The translations under genes and the position numbers were made by a program. Shown in pieces: positions 25,274 through 32,891 of a DNA stretch of 64,000 nucleotides. The notes under the pieces are model-generated. The model was given only the letters and a program-made list of their open reading frames with translations. It had not been told where the DNA came from and did not search any database. Location of the stretch: NCBI RefSeq assembly GCF_000158955.1, contig NZ_GG657757.1:4058900-4122899 (forward strand). The letters run 5' to 3'. Positions within the stretch are counted from its first letter, which is position 1; every line of letters starts with the position of its first letter. The stretch is from Streptomyces viridochromogenes DSM 40736 (GTDB taxonomy: Bacteria > Actinomycetota > Actinomycetes > Streptomycetales > Streptomycetaceae).

Positions 25274-26142
25274 TAGGAGAGTGTCAGGTCCGTCGTGATG
25301 GTTTCCCAGAGGGCGTCGAACCACTTCTGGGATTCCTCCACAAACGCCGCATCGCGGTGTCCCGCCCGCTTCACGAACGAGAAGAGCAGGGACTGGGAGC
25401 CCAGGGCGTCGTACATGTCCAGGGTCTGGCTGCCCCACTCCTCCGCGCGCCTGGTCAGCATGTAGTACCCGAACAGCGTTTCCTCGCCGTTGAGCACGTA
25501 GAGCTTCATCGGTGGCGTGAACGGCAGAGCGCGGAAGGTGACGCGGACGTCGATCCCGTGCGTGGAGCGCAGGGCCAGCAGGTTGTGCCGGAGGACCTGG
25601 CCCTGGGCGTTGCGCATCGCCAGCCACCGCTGGTGGACGGGGTTGTCGTCGCCGTGGGCCTCCACGGCGACGGGGAAGGCCAGCTCGATGTCCCGGGAGG
25701 GGACGAGGATGCGGACGTCGATCGACTCGGGGTGGAGGCGGCCCTCGTGGATCAGGCGGAGCGGTTCGCCGATGGCGACCATCAGCGTCTCCGCGGTGTG
25801 GCAGACGACGTCGACCCGCACGCGCCGGGCCGAGAACGCCTCGGTCAGCCGGGGCGCCAGCCCCACCATCGTCGGCTGCGGCTCCCCCCGCGCCGGCGCC
25901 GGTGCCGCGATCCGCGGCGGGCTGCCCTTGCTGACGTTGGCGAGGAGGCCGTCCTCCTGGAGCGCCCGCACGGCCTGGCGGACGGTGCCGCGTTCCACGC
26001 CGAACTCCTCCGCGAGTTCGGCCTGGGTGGGCAGCCGGTCCCCGGGCCTCAGCTCACCGGCGCGGATGCGTTCCCGCAGGCGGTCGGCGATCTCCTGAGG
26101 CGTGAGCCTTCTGCTGCCGTTCACTGCCACGTTCTCCGCCAC
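25273..26142 (-). CDS. GntR regulator with novel C-terminal domain (paralogue B)
   Basis: 289 residues. HTH: IADRLRERIRAGELRPGDRL, LAEEFGVERGTVRQAVRALQEDGLL. C-terminal domain: VDVVCHTAETLMVAIGEPLR, IDVRILVPSRDIELAFPVAV, RWLAMRNAQGQVLRHNLLAL, GIDVRVTF, TPPMKLYVLNGEETLFGYYM, SLLFSF, WFDALWETI. It is most similar to paralogue C, including an almost identical recognition helix. GGGGGGAAC precedes the GTG at 26142. The stop overlaps the HAD copy 2 start. Confidence 0.88.
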   Translation of the reverse strand: MAENVAVNGSRRLTPQEIADRLRERIRAGELRPGDRLPTQAELAEEFGVERGTVRQAVRALQEDGLLANVSKGSPPRIAAPAPARGEPQPTMVGLAPRLTEAFSARRVRVDVVCHTAETLMVAIGEPLRLIHEGRLHPESIDVRILVPSRDIELAFPVAVEAHGDDNPVHQRWLAMRNAQGQVLRHNLLALRSTHGIDVRVTFRALPFTPPMKLYVLNGEETLFGYYMLTRRAEEWGSQTLDMYDALGSQSLLFSFVKRAGHRDAAFVEESQKWFDALWETITTDLTLS

Positions 26143-26180
26143 GTTCCCCCCACGCTCTTCTGAGTCACGACCAAACGCTA

Positions 26181-26207
26181 CAACTCTGATCCATCTGGCG
26201 GGAGTTG
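26181..26207 (-). promoter_or_regulatory. GntR B promoter element CAACT-N17-AGTTG
   Basis: Read toward GntR B the sequence is CAACTCCCGCCAGATGG... ending AGTTGTAGCG. The same layout, AACT, 17 bases with shared AGATGG, then AGTTGTA-x-CG, occurs before GntR C at 27426-27452. It probably holds the core promoter plus a wide operator. Confidence 0.55.
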
Positions 26208-26255
26208 TTTGAAAGTTGTTTATTGCTAGGGGACAAGTGGGGACAACTTAATCAG

Positions 26256-26270
26256 AGTTGGTTGCCAACT
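26256..26270. promoter_or_regulatory. palindrome AGTTGG-TTG-CCAACT in the GntR B / small protein gap
   Basis: Perfect 6-bp arms lie between GntR B and the small membrane gene. Further AGTTG or CAACT half-sites flank it (about 26203, 26214, 26243, 26276). The same palindrome with centre TCG occurs before GntR C at 27500-27516. It is the candidate operator of paralogues B and C. Confidence 0.65.
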
Positions 26271-26321
26271 TCTCGGAGTTGGCGGAAGTTTTGCTTCCGA
26301 ACTTCCGAAGGGGGAACCCCG

Positions 26322-26510
26322 ATGCCCGCCCTCGCTCTCCTCTCCGCCGTCTTCGTCGTCGCCTTCGAGCAGCTCGTCCAGTGGAAGTACGGCCCGGCGG
26401 GCATCGTCGGCCTGCTCCTGCTCACCGTGGGCATCAAGGCCAAGAGCCCGGCGGTCAGCTCCGCCGGAGCGGTCGTGCTCGCTCTGCTGATGACGGGGCC
26501 CGCCCGCTGA
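26322..26510 (+). CDS. 62-residue membrane protein (small paralogue 2)
   Basis: MPALALLSAVFVVAFEQLVQ then WKYGPAGIVGLLLLTVGIKAK and SSAGAVVLALLMT: the same plan as the small protein at 24320. AAGGGGGAAC supports the ATG at 26322. It is divergent from GntR B, shares the operator region, and its stop codon abuts that of the convergent GntR C with no gap. The function is unknown; the repeated pairing with GntR genes suggests it belongs to the same system. Confidence 0.78.
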   Translation: MPALALLSAVFVVAFEQLVQWKYGPAGIVGLLLLTVGIKAKSPAVSSAGAVVLALLMTGPAR

Positions 26511-27413
26511 TCAGCCCGTGAGCACCAGCTCCGAACTGATCGTCTCCCACAGCGCGTTGAACCACAGGTGGGACTGCTCCACGAACGTGGTGTCGCGCAG
26601 GCCCGGGCCCTGCCGGAAGGAGAACAGCATCGACCGGGTGCCCTGGGCGTCGTACATCTCCAGCTGCTCGTGGTCGATCTCGGTCTCCCGGCGGGCCAGC
26701 GTGTAGTACGCGAACAGCGCCTCCGCGCCGTTGAGGAGGTAGAGCTTCACCGGCGGCGTGAAGGGCAGCGCGCGGAACGTGACGTGCACGTCGATGCCGT
26801 GCGTGGCGCGCAGGGCCAGCAGGTTGTGCTCCAGCACCTGCCCCTGGGCGTTGCGCATCGCGACCCACCGCTCGTGCACCCAGTCGTCCCGGCGCCCCTC
26901 GACCGGCACCGGGAAGGCCAGGTCGATGTCCCGGCTGGGCAGCAGGACACGGACGTCGACCTTGGCCGGTTTCAGCCGCCCGGCGTGGATCTGCCGCAGC
27001 GGCTCACCGATGGCGAGCGTGAGGGAGATGGAGGTCAGGCACACGGCGTCGATCTCGACGTGCTCCGCCGCGAACGCCTGCGCGATCCGGGGCGCGAGGG
27101 CCACCGTCGTCGGCAGCGGCGGCGCTTCCGGCCCGGTCAGCGCCCGGGTGAGGTCGGCGACGACGATCGCGGGGGCGCCCTTGGACACATGGGTGAGCAA
27201 CCGCTCGGACTGCAGGATGCGCAGCGCCTGGCGCACGGCACCGCGCTCGACCCCGAACTCGTGGGCCAGCTGGGCCTGGGTGGGCATGCGTTCACCCGGC
27301 CGCAGCGCTCCTGACCTGATCCGGGCGCGCAGCTCTTCGGCCACCTCGCGATGTGTCCTCTGTGGCCGTTGCGACCTCTTCCGTCCAGTGACGGAGGCGT
27401 GTTCCGGGTCCAC
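26511..27413 (-). CDS. GntR regulator with novel C-terminal domain (paralogue C)
   Basis: About 300 residues. HTH: VAEELRARIRSGALRPGERM, LAHEFGVERGAVRQALRILQSERLL. The C-terminal domain aligns with paralogue B throughout: IDAVCLTSISLTLAIGEPLR, VDVRVLLPSRDIDLAFPVPV, GIDVHVTFRALPFTPPVKLY, SMLFSFRQGPGLRDTTFVEQ. The start is uncertain: a TTG at 27428 would sit inside the promoter, so I use the GTG at 27413; no ribosome site is visible, suggesting a near-leaderless message. Confidence 0.82.
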   Translation of the reverse strand: MDPEHASVTGRKRSQRPQRTHREVAEELRARIRSGALRPGERMPTQAQLAHEFGVERGAVRQALRILQSERLLTHVSKGAPAIVVADLTRALTGPEAPPLPTTVALAPRIAQAFAAEHVEIDAVCLTSISLTLAIGEPLRQIHAGRLKPAKVDVRVLLPSRDIDLAFPVPVEGRRDDWVHERWVAMRNAQGQVLEHNLLALRATHGIDVHVTFRALPFTPPVKLYLLNGAEALFAYYTLARRETEIDHEQLEMYDAQGTRSMLFSFRQGPGLRDTTFVEQSHLWFNALWETISSELVLTG

Positions 27414-27425
27414 CTCTGAACGGTA

Positions 27426-27452
27426 CAACTTCCCGCCATCTTTGGGCAGTTC
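27426..27452 (-). promoter_or_regulatory. GntR C promoter element GAACT-N17-AGTTG
   Basis: Read toward GntR C: GAACTGCCCAAAGATGG... AGTTGTACCG. It aligns with the GntR B promoter element including AGATGG and AGTTGTA-x-CG and the same 17-base spacing. A further perfect repeat CCGCTT-CC-AAGCGG is at 27472-27485. Confidence 0.55.
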
Positions 27453-27499
27453 AGGACGAGGTGGTTATGAGCCGCTTCCAAGCGGAGATAAGTACAGAG

Positions 27500-27516
27500 A
27501 AGTTGGTCGCCAACTT
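27500..27516. promoter_or_regulatory. palindrome AAGTTGG-TCG-CCAACTT upstream of GntR C
   Basis: Perfect 7-bp arms, 87 bp before the GntR C start. Its core differs only in the centre base from the palindrome at 26256-26270, supporting one shared operator type for paralogues B and C. Confidence 0.65.
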
Positions 27517-27559
27517 GAGCGACATGGTCAGCCCTTCAGGAGGTTGGCCATCCACTCAC

Positions 27560-27592
27560 GGGGCTCCCTTCCGGAGGGGAGCCGGGAGCCCC
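27560..27592. terminator. alternative hairpins GGGGCTCCC...GGGAGCCCC
   Basis: Outer 9-bp arms at 27560-27568 and 27584-27592 are perfect; an inner pairing GGCTCCC/GGGAGCC (27562-27568 with 27577-27583) is mutually exclusive. It lies 87 bp downstream of the acetyltransferase stop (reverse strand), so it is probably that gene's terminator. Nothing codes between 27517 and 27678. Confidence 0.5.
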
Positions 27593-27678
27593 GCCCGACC
27601 GGAACAGCACCGCACGACAACCACAACCGAACAGCTCGCTACGGATGCGGGTCCCCGTCGTCGGCAGAAGGGAGCGCT

Positions 27679-28944
27679 TCAGAACAGGTCCGGGCACCAA
27701 GGCCGCCTGGACGTACGCAGCAGGGCGTCGGCCTTCCGGGCGGCGCCCGCTCGTTCTTCCCGGACCCTGCCCAGCGCGGCCAGCCGCACCGCCGACTCGT
27801 CCCCCAGCCACAGCGCCCCCAGGTCGCCCAGCCCCACGGCGAGGTCCGCGGTCTCGGTGGTCGGCGTGCAGGACGCCCCGTCGGCCGAGGCGTCGAGGCG
27901 GTAGCGCCCGCCGGTCAGCCGGTCCGCCCCGGCGACCTCCAGCACCAGCGCGCCCTCCCCCTCGTACGTCCGCGTCTCAAGGGCCCGTTCGACGTCCAGG
28001 ATCCGCACCCACAGCCAGTCCGCCAGCGATGTGATCCTGGCGGCCCTCGGGTCGGGCAGGACGTGCGGGAGCAGGTCGTCCGGCGCCCGGTAGCCGCTCT
28101 TCACCTTCACGACCCAGTCGATCGAGCAGAGGTACTGCCACAGGGCCCGCTCCGCGGCCGGTGTCACGCCGGTCAGCCAGTTCACGGTCGCGGTGTTCAA
28201 CGGCTGCTTGGCGTCACCCCAGTTGTCGTCCACCTCGTACGCTGCCAGGCCCTCGACCTCGCCGGACGCCGAGCGGTACACGGCGAAGAAGCGCGGCTTC
28301 CACGACGGGCCGAACCGCACGGCGCCGGTCTCCAGCTGCCACCACAGCTCGTCGCGGTCGATCATGCCCGGCTGGGTACGACGCAGCCGGTCGTGCAGTT
28401 CGGGGCCGAGCTTGCGGACCTCCTCGCCGTCCACCAGGTCGATCCGCCCGCCGTCCGCCGGGCCCGCCCAGCGGGCGTCGAGACCGGTCCGCGGCACGTC
28501 GACCGTCCACTCGGCCGTCCAGGTCGCCGGCCCGAAGCCGTACCGGCCGTAGATCGGGTACTCGGCGGCGATCAGCGTCGCGACGACGTCTCCCCGCTCC
28601 TTCGCGGCCGCCAGGTCCCGCGCCATCATGCTGCTGAGCAGCCCGCGGCGGCGGTGGGTGGCGGTGACGGTGACGCCCGAGACGGCGTCGGCCGGGACGG
28701 TCGCCCCGCCCACGACCGTCAGTTCCTGGTCGAAGGACCTGAAGGTCGCCACACACCGTCCCCCGTCGAAGGCTCCGAGGTAGCGGCCCGGCACGAACCT
28801 CCGGCGACGACGCTCCTCGCGCTCCTCGTCGGAGACGGCCGACGCCCGCAGGAAACCGGTGTTCACGGCACGCAGCCAGTCGTCGAACTCGGCTTCGGTG
28901 ATCGGGCGTATGTCGATGCCGTCGGCTCGGGGCGTGGGGGTCAT
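27679..28944 (-). CDS. Eis-like GNAT N-acetyltransferase
   Basis: 421 residues, the usual Eis length. Residues 8-150 form the first GNAT domain with [20 protein letters not shown] (acetyl-CoA loop V-x5-R-R-x-G) and [13 protein letters not shown]; residues 160-290 a second GNAT-like domain; residues 300-410 an SCP2-like domain ending CPDLF, the free carboxylate used in Eis catalysis. Known Eis proteins acetylate aminoglycosides and lysines; the native substrate here is unknown. TAGCGT six bases before the ATG suggests a leaderless promoter. Confidence 0.9.
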   Translation of the reverse strand: MTPTPRADGIDIRPITEAEFDDWLRAVNTGFLRASAVSDEEREERRRRRFVPGRYLGAFDGGRCVATFRSFDQELTVVGGATVPADAVSGVTVTATHRRRGLLSSMMARDLAAAKERGDVVATLIAAEYPIYGRYGFGPATWTAEWTVDVPRTGLDARWAGPADGGRIDLVDGEEVRKLGPELHDRLRRTQPGMIDRDELWWQLETGAVRFGPSWKPRFFAVYRSASGEVEGLAAYEVDDNWGDAKQPLNTATVNWLTGVTPAAERALWQYLCSIDWVVKVKSGYRAPDDLLPHVLPDPRAARITSLADWLWVRILDVERALETRTYEGEGALVLEVAGADRLTGGRYRLDASADGASCTPTTETADLAVGLGDLGALWLGDESAVRLAALGRVREERAGAARKADALLRTSRRPWCPDLF

Positions 28945-29021
28945 GGATTCACGCTAGGCGGAGGGCCGGTCGGTGTCGCGCGGATTTCCGCGCACCGGCC
29001 CTCCCCACCCCAGGGGGCGGC

Positions 29022-29654
29022 TCACACCAGCAGGTCGTCGACCTGCGCCTCGCCCTCGCGGTAGCGGCGGGTGATCTCCGCGCTGCACTCGTCGGCCGTG
29101 CGCTGCAGCCGCTGCCGCCGCCGGGAGACCTGCTGCTCGTAGCGCACGAGCCGCCCCATCGCGGTGGTCAGCTCCTCGTCCGTGCGCGCCTGGAGATCGG
29201 ACAGCTCGACCTCGGAGAGCATGTCCGCGGCCAGCCGCCGGTACTCCTCGCCCTGCGGTGTGCCCAGGGTCAGGTGCCGTGCGGAGGAGCGGGTGCGGGC
29301 GGGGGCGTCGCGCAGGATCTCCGCCAGCCGCTCGACCACGGACGTCTCCGCGGGCACGGCGACGCAGACCGGTTCCGCCGGGGTGCGCCGCGCCAGCTCG
29401 GCCCGCAGGATGTCGATCCGCCCCTGCAGCAGCCGCCGCACGTAGCTGAGGTCGGCCTCGTCGCGCTGGGCCTCGCGGCGCTGCGTGCGCAGCTCGGGCA
29501 GGCTCCGCGCGGCCGGCCCGTCCTCGGGAGCGTCCGACGGCAGCCGCGGGCTGTCGGTGCGCTGTGTGGGCGGCCGGTGGTACTCCGTCGCCGCGATCCC
29601 CGTGTACGCCGACCAGACAGCCCCCGACTGCTGCCCGGTGCTTGATGTGCTCAT
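29022..29654 (-). CDS. rsiG: RsiG, c-di-GMP-binding anti-sigma factor of WhiG
   Basis: 210 residues with two long helices. The two copies of the E-x3-S-x2-R-x3-Q-x3-D motif that define RsiG are both exact: DEADLSYVRRLLQGRIDIL and YEQQVSRRRQRLQRTADE. In Streptomyces venezuelae these bind a c-di-GMP dimer, allowing RsiG to hold the sporulation sigma factor WhiG inactive (established knowledge). The N-terminal 60 residues are disordered. The ATG at 29654 follows GTTGAGG; an upstream start at 29705 has less support. Confidence 0.92.
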   Translation of the reverse strand: MSTSSTGQQSGAVWSAYTGIAATEYHRPPTQRTDSPRLPSDAPEDGPAARSLPELRTQRREAQRDEADLSYVRRLLQGRIDILRAELARRTPAEPVCVAVPAETSVVERLAEILRDAPARTRSSARHLTLGTPQGEEYRRLAADMLSEVELSDLQARTDEELTTAMGRLVRYEQQVSRRRQRLQRTADECSAEITRRYREGEAQVDDLLV

Positions 29655-29866
29655 GTGCCTCAACCGTCCCCTCGACCGGTGCGTGAAAGCATCGTGCCAC
29701 CCCAAGTGGCCGCTATGGGAACGAGTGCCCCCGATAGACCCCAGATGGGCGGATAGGCAGCAAAATACGTCCCAGCGCGGTCCGTTGGCGTCCGGTGCAA
29801 ACCACCCGTTCGTGCCATGCGCGAACCGCCCGCGGCCCGACTTTCACCGCCCTGCATGATGGACCC

Positions 29867-30292
29867 ATGCGAGCAGTGGTGCAGAGGGTGGACGGCGCGA
29901 GCGTCGTCGTGGACGGCGAGACGGTGGGCGCGATCGAGGGCGAGGGGCTGTGCGTCCTGGTCGGCGTCACCCATGAGGACACCAAGGAGAAGGCGGCCCA
30001 GCTGGCCCGCAAGCTCTGGTCGATCCGCATGCTGCACGACGAGAAGTCGTGCAGCGACGTCGACGCCCCGCTCCTGGTGATCAGCCAGTTCACGCTCTAC
30101 GGCGACGCCCGCAAGGGCCGCCGCCCCACCTGGAACGCCGCCGCCCCCGGCGACGTCGCCGAACCGCTGGTCGACGAGGTGGTCGCCCAGCTGCGCTCGC
30201 TGGGCGCGACGGTGGCGACGGGCCGCTTCGGCGCGGCGATGAGGGTATCGCTCACGAACGACGGCCCGTTCACCGTGCAGATCGAAATCTGA
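29867..30292 (+). CDS. dtd: D-aminoacyl-tRNA deacylase
   Basis: 141 residues, complete: [48 protein letters not shown] (the SQxT catalytic motif), and [17 protein letters not shown] in place of the NxGP motif (LTNDGP). It removes D-amino acids mischarged on tRNA. CATGAT six bases before the ATG suggests leaderless transcription. It is divergent from rsiG and convergent with ygfZ. Confidence 0.96.
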   Translation: MRAVVQRVDGASVVVDGETVGAIEGEGLCVLVGVTHEDTKEKAAQLARKLWSIRMLHDEKSCSDVDAPLLVISQFTLYGDARKGRRPTWNAAAPGDVAEPLVDEVVAQLRSLGATVATGRFGAAMRVSLTNDGPFTVQIEI

Positions 30293-30319
30293 CCCGAAAG
30301 GTCTACAAGCGTCAAAGCG

Positions 30320-31285
30320 CTACGGCTCGACGACGACCTCCTGGGCGGCGGCCGTGTCGCCGGCCACCAGGGGCGCGTCCACGGCCACGTTCCGCTTCAC
30401 CAGGGCGAGGGCGACCGGACCGAGCTCGTGGTGGCGTGCGGAGGTCGTGATGAAGCCGATCTTCCGGCCGTCAGGGCCGTCGTCCGCGAGCCGGACCTCG
30501 GTGCCGGCGGTCGGCAGATGGACCTCGCTGCCGTCCAGGTGCAGGAAGACCAGCCGGCGCGGCGGCTTGCCCAGGTTCTGCACCCGGGCGACCGTCTCCT
30601 GGCCCCGGTAGCAGCCCTTCTGCAGGTGCACCGCCGAGCCGATCCAGCCCAGCTCGTGCGGGATGGTGCGGTGGTCGGTCTCGAAGCCGAGCCGGGGCCG
30701 GTGCTGCTCCACGCGCAGCGCCTCGTGGGCCAGGATCCCGGCGGGCGGCCCGGCCTGTTCGGCGAACGCCTCCAGGTCGGCGCGCGGCAGGAACAGGTCA
30801 CGGCCGTACGGCGTCTCCCGTACGACGGCACCCTCCGGGACGTCGGCGATGGAGCCGGCCGGCAGGTGCACCACCGCGGTGTCGGCCGTGCGGTCGGCGA
30901 CCTCGACCTTGTAGAAGAACTTCATCGACTCCAGGTACGCGATCAACGCCTCCTGGGTGCCCGGCTCCACATGGGCCCAGACCGTCTCGCCGTCGTCGAC
31001 GAGGTACAGCGCGTGCTCGATGTGGCCGTTCGCGGAGAGGATCAGCGCCTCGGTCGCCCGGCCCACCGGGAGCTCGCTGACGTGCTGGGTGAGCAGCAGG
31101 TGCAGCCAGGCGAGCCGGTCGTCGCCGGTGACGGCGACGACTCCGCGGTGCGAGAGGTCCACGAAGCCGGTGCCGTCGGCGAGGGCGCGCTGCTCGCGGA
31201 ACAGGTCACCGTAGTGGGCCGCGACACCTTCGTCCGCGCCCTCGGCGGGGACGGCGCCGGGCAGGGTCAGCAGGGGGCTCTTCAT
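30320..31285 (-). CDS. ygfZ: YgfZ/GcvT-like folate-binding protein, Fe-S assembly factor
   Basis: 321 residues with VDLSHRGVVAVTGDDRLAWL, the signature KGCYRGQETVARVQNLGKPP (conserved reactive Cys) and C-terminal GKPPRRLVFLHLDG. YgfZ proteins help repair or assemble certain Fe-S clusters in a folate-dependent way. It begins 10 bp after the nur stop; TAGGCT seven bases before its ATG, inside the end of nur, suggests an additional leaderless promoter. Confidence 0.93.
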   Translation of the reverse strand: MKSPLLTLPGAVPAEGADEGVAAHYGDLFREQRALADGTGFVDLSHRGVVAVTGDDRLAWLHLLLTQHVSELPVGRATEALILSANGHIEHALYLVDDGETVWAHVEPGTQEALIAYLESMKFFYKVEVADRTADTAVVHLPAGSIADVPEGAVVRETPYGRDLFLPRADLEAFAEQAGPPAGILAHEALRVEQHRPRLGFETDHRTIPHELGWIGSAVHLQKGCYRGQETVARVQNLGKPPRRLVFLHLDGSEVHLPTAGTEVRLADDGPDGRKIGFITTSARHHELGPVALALVKRNVAVDAPLVAGDTAAAQEVVVEP

Positions 31286-31295
31286 ACTTCTAAGC

Positions 31296-31733
31296 CTACG
31301 ACTCGGTAGTTGAAGCCTTCAGTGTGCAGTCCTCGCACCGGCCGAAGATCGCGAAGTGCTTCATGTCGGTGTCGAAGCCGAACGTCTGGCGCAGCTTGTC
31401 GGTGAACTCGGCGGCCACGGAGACGTCCGCCTCGATGACGTTCTGGCAGTCGCGGCACACCAGGTGGAGGTGGTGGTGCCGGTCCGCGAGGTGGTACGTC
31501 GGCGCCCCGTGCCCCAGATGCGCGTGGCTGACCAGCCCGAGTTCCTCCAGGAGCTCCAGCGTCCGGTACACCGTGGAAATGTTGACCCCCGACGCCGTCT
31601 TCCTCACTTCCACGAGGATGTCGTCGGGGGTCGCGTGCTCCAGGGTGTCCACGGCTTCGAGCACGAGTTGCCGCTGCGGGGTCAGCCGGTAGCCGCGCTG
31701 CCGCAGATCGCTCTTCCAGTCGGTGCTCACCAC
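31296..31733 (-). CDS. nur: nickel-responsive Fur-family repressor Nur
   Basis: 145 residues, nearly identical by eye to S. coelicolor Nur: MVSTDWKSDLRQRGYRLTPQ, the Fur winged helix TPDDILVEVRKTASGVNISTVYRTLELLEELGLV, the metal site HLADRHHHLHLVCRDC, and a second CEDC near the end. Nur with nickel represses the Fe superoxide dismutase (directly and through sodN loss of repression) and nickel uptake genes. TAGACT seven bases before the GTG, overlapping the nitrobindin stop codon, indicates a leaderless promoter; it may also be read through from upstream. Confidence 0.94.
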   Translation of the reverse strand: MVSTDWKSDLRQRGYRLTPQRQLVLEAVDTLEHATPDDILVEVRKTASGVNISTVYRTLELLEELGLVSHAHLGHGAPTYHLADRHHHLHLVCRDCQNVIEADVSVAAEFTDKLRQTFGFDTDMKHFAIFGRCEDCTLKASTTES

Positions 31734-31749
31734 ACCCCTGAGTCTAGGA

Positions 31750-32325
31750 CTACTTGAAGAAAGCGATGCCGTCGTCCGGCATGTCGTCGGGCAGGGCCTT
31801 GGCCCAGCGCTCGACGTCCTCCGGGGTGACGACCTTCTTCAGGTGGGCCGACATGTAGGGGCGCAGCTCGACCTCGGGGGTCTGCTTCTCGCCGACCCAC
31901 ATCAGGTCGCTCTTGACGTAGCCGTACAGCCGCTTGCCGCCGCTGTAGGGCTGGGAGGCGGCCGTCCGGGCGACGGCGTCCGTCACCAGGTCGATCTGCG
32001 GCTTCTGGTCGGCCAGCTCGCCGTACCAGATCTCGATGACGCCGTCGTCGCGGGTCATCGTCACCTCGACCTTGCGCTCGGCGTCGATCCGCCAGAAGCC
32101 GTACTCGGACTCCAGCGGCCGGACCTTGTTGCCGTCGTTGTCCAGGACCCAGGAGTGGGAGTGGTACTCCAGGAAGTCCCGGCCGTCGTGGGTGAACGTG
32201 ACCTCCTGCCCGAAGTTGCACTTCTCGGAGCCGGGGAAGTCGTGCACGCCGGCACCCGCCCAGTTGCCGAGCAGGAAGGCGAGCGGGACGAGGTCCTTGT
32301 GAAGGTCGGACGGGATCTCGATCAT
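31750..32325 (-). CDS. nitrobindin-like (FABP/THAP4 family) heme-binding protein
   Basis: 191 residues of an all-beta 10-strand barrel: LAFLLGNWAGAGVHDFPGSE (the GxWxGxG opening of nitrobindins), FLEYHSHSWVLD, ESEYGFWR and the C-terminal YMSAHLKKVVTPEDVERWAK, which carries the His expected to ligate heme. Known relatives bind ferric heme and scavenge peroxynitrite or react with NO. AGGAAG precedes the ATG. It lies 16 bp before nur. Confidence 0.88.
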   Translation of the reverse strand: MIEIPSDLHKDLVPLAFLLGNWAGAGVHDFPGSEKCNFGQEVTFTHDGRDFLEYHSHSWVLDNDGNKVRPLESEYGFWRIDAERKVEVTMTRDDGVIEIWYGELADQKPQIDLVTDAVARTAASQPYSGGKRLYGYVKSDLMWVGEKQTPEVELRPYMSAHLKKVVTPEDVERWAKALPDDMPDDGIAFFK

Positions 32326-32345
32326 GGGAACTTCCTAGACGTGGG

Positions 32346-32444
32346 TCAGCGCTGGCCCTGGTACAGCTTCTTCACGGTCAGTCCGGCGAAGGCGATGACG
32401 CCGACGGCGACCAGGACCAACAGGATTTCGAAGAAAAGCTCCAC
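32346..32444 (-). CDS. 32-residue single-helix membrane peptide
   Basis: GTG at 32444 with AAGGAG upstream gives MELFFEILLVLVAVGVIAFA followed by GLTVKKLYQGQR, one transmembrane helix with a positive C-terminus. It ends 20 bp before the nitrobindin-like gene and is probably co-transcribed with it and nur. No function is known; the strong ribosome site and hydrophobic design make it credible. Confidence 0.65.
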   Translation of the reverse strand: MELFFEILLVLVAVGVIAFAGLTVKKLYQGQR

Positions 32445-32528
32445 GGGGTGCTCCTTGAGCGGGGTGCGGATGTGTGCACAGGGCCGGCCCCAGCTTACGC
32501 GGGCGCTTTCGGCACTACGATTCCGGCT

Positions 32529-32891
32529 ATGGCGAAGAAGCTGGTGATCAAGGTGACGGCGGGGGCCGACGCCCCCGAGCGGTGCTCGCAGGCGTTCACG
32601 GTGGCGGCGGTGGCCGTGGCCAGTGGTGTCGACGTCTCCCTGTGGCTGACCGGCGAGTCCGCCTGGTTCGCGCTGCCCGGCCGGGCGGCCGAGTTCGAGC
32701 TGCCGCACGCGGCCCCGCTGCCCGATCTGATCGAGTCGGTCATGGCGGCCGGCCGCATCACCCTGTGCACGCAGTGCGCGGCCCGCCGGGAGATCACGGA
32801 GAAGGACGTCATCGAGGGCGTCCGCATCGCGGGCGCGCAGGTCTTCGTCCAGGAGTCCCTGGCGGACGACACCCAGGCGCTCGTCTACTGA
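32529..32891 (+). CDS. DsrE-family protein
   Basis: 120 residues: LVIKVTAGADAPERCSQAFTVAAVAVASG, VSLWLTGESAWFAL, LCTQCAARREITEKDVIEGV, GAQVFVQESL match the DsrE/DsrF fold of sulfur-relay and related proteins; CTQC contains the position of the sulfur-carrying Cys. TACGAT with seven bases to the ATG suggests leaderless transcription. Its 3' end overlaps the convergent VOC gene by 7 bp. Confidence 0.9.
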   Translation: MAKKLVIKVTAGADAPERCSQAFTVAAVAVASGVDVSLWLTGESAWFALPGRAAEFELPHAAPLPDLIESVMAAGRITLCTQCAARREITEKDVIEGVRIAGAQVFVQESLADDTQALVY

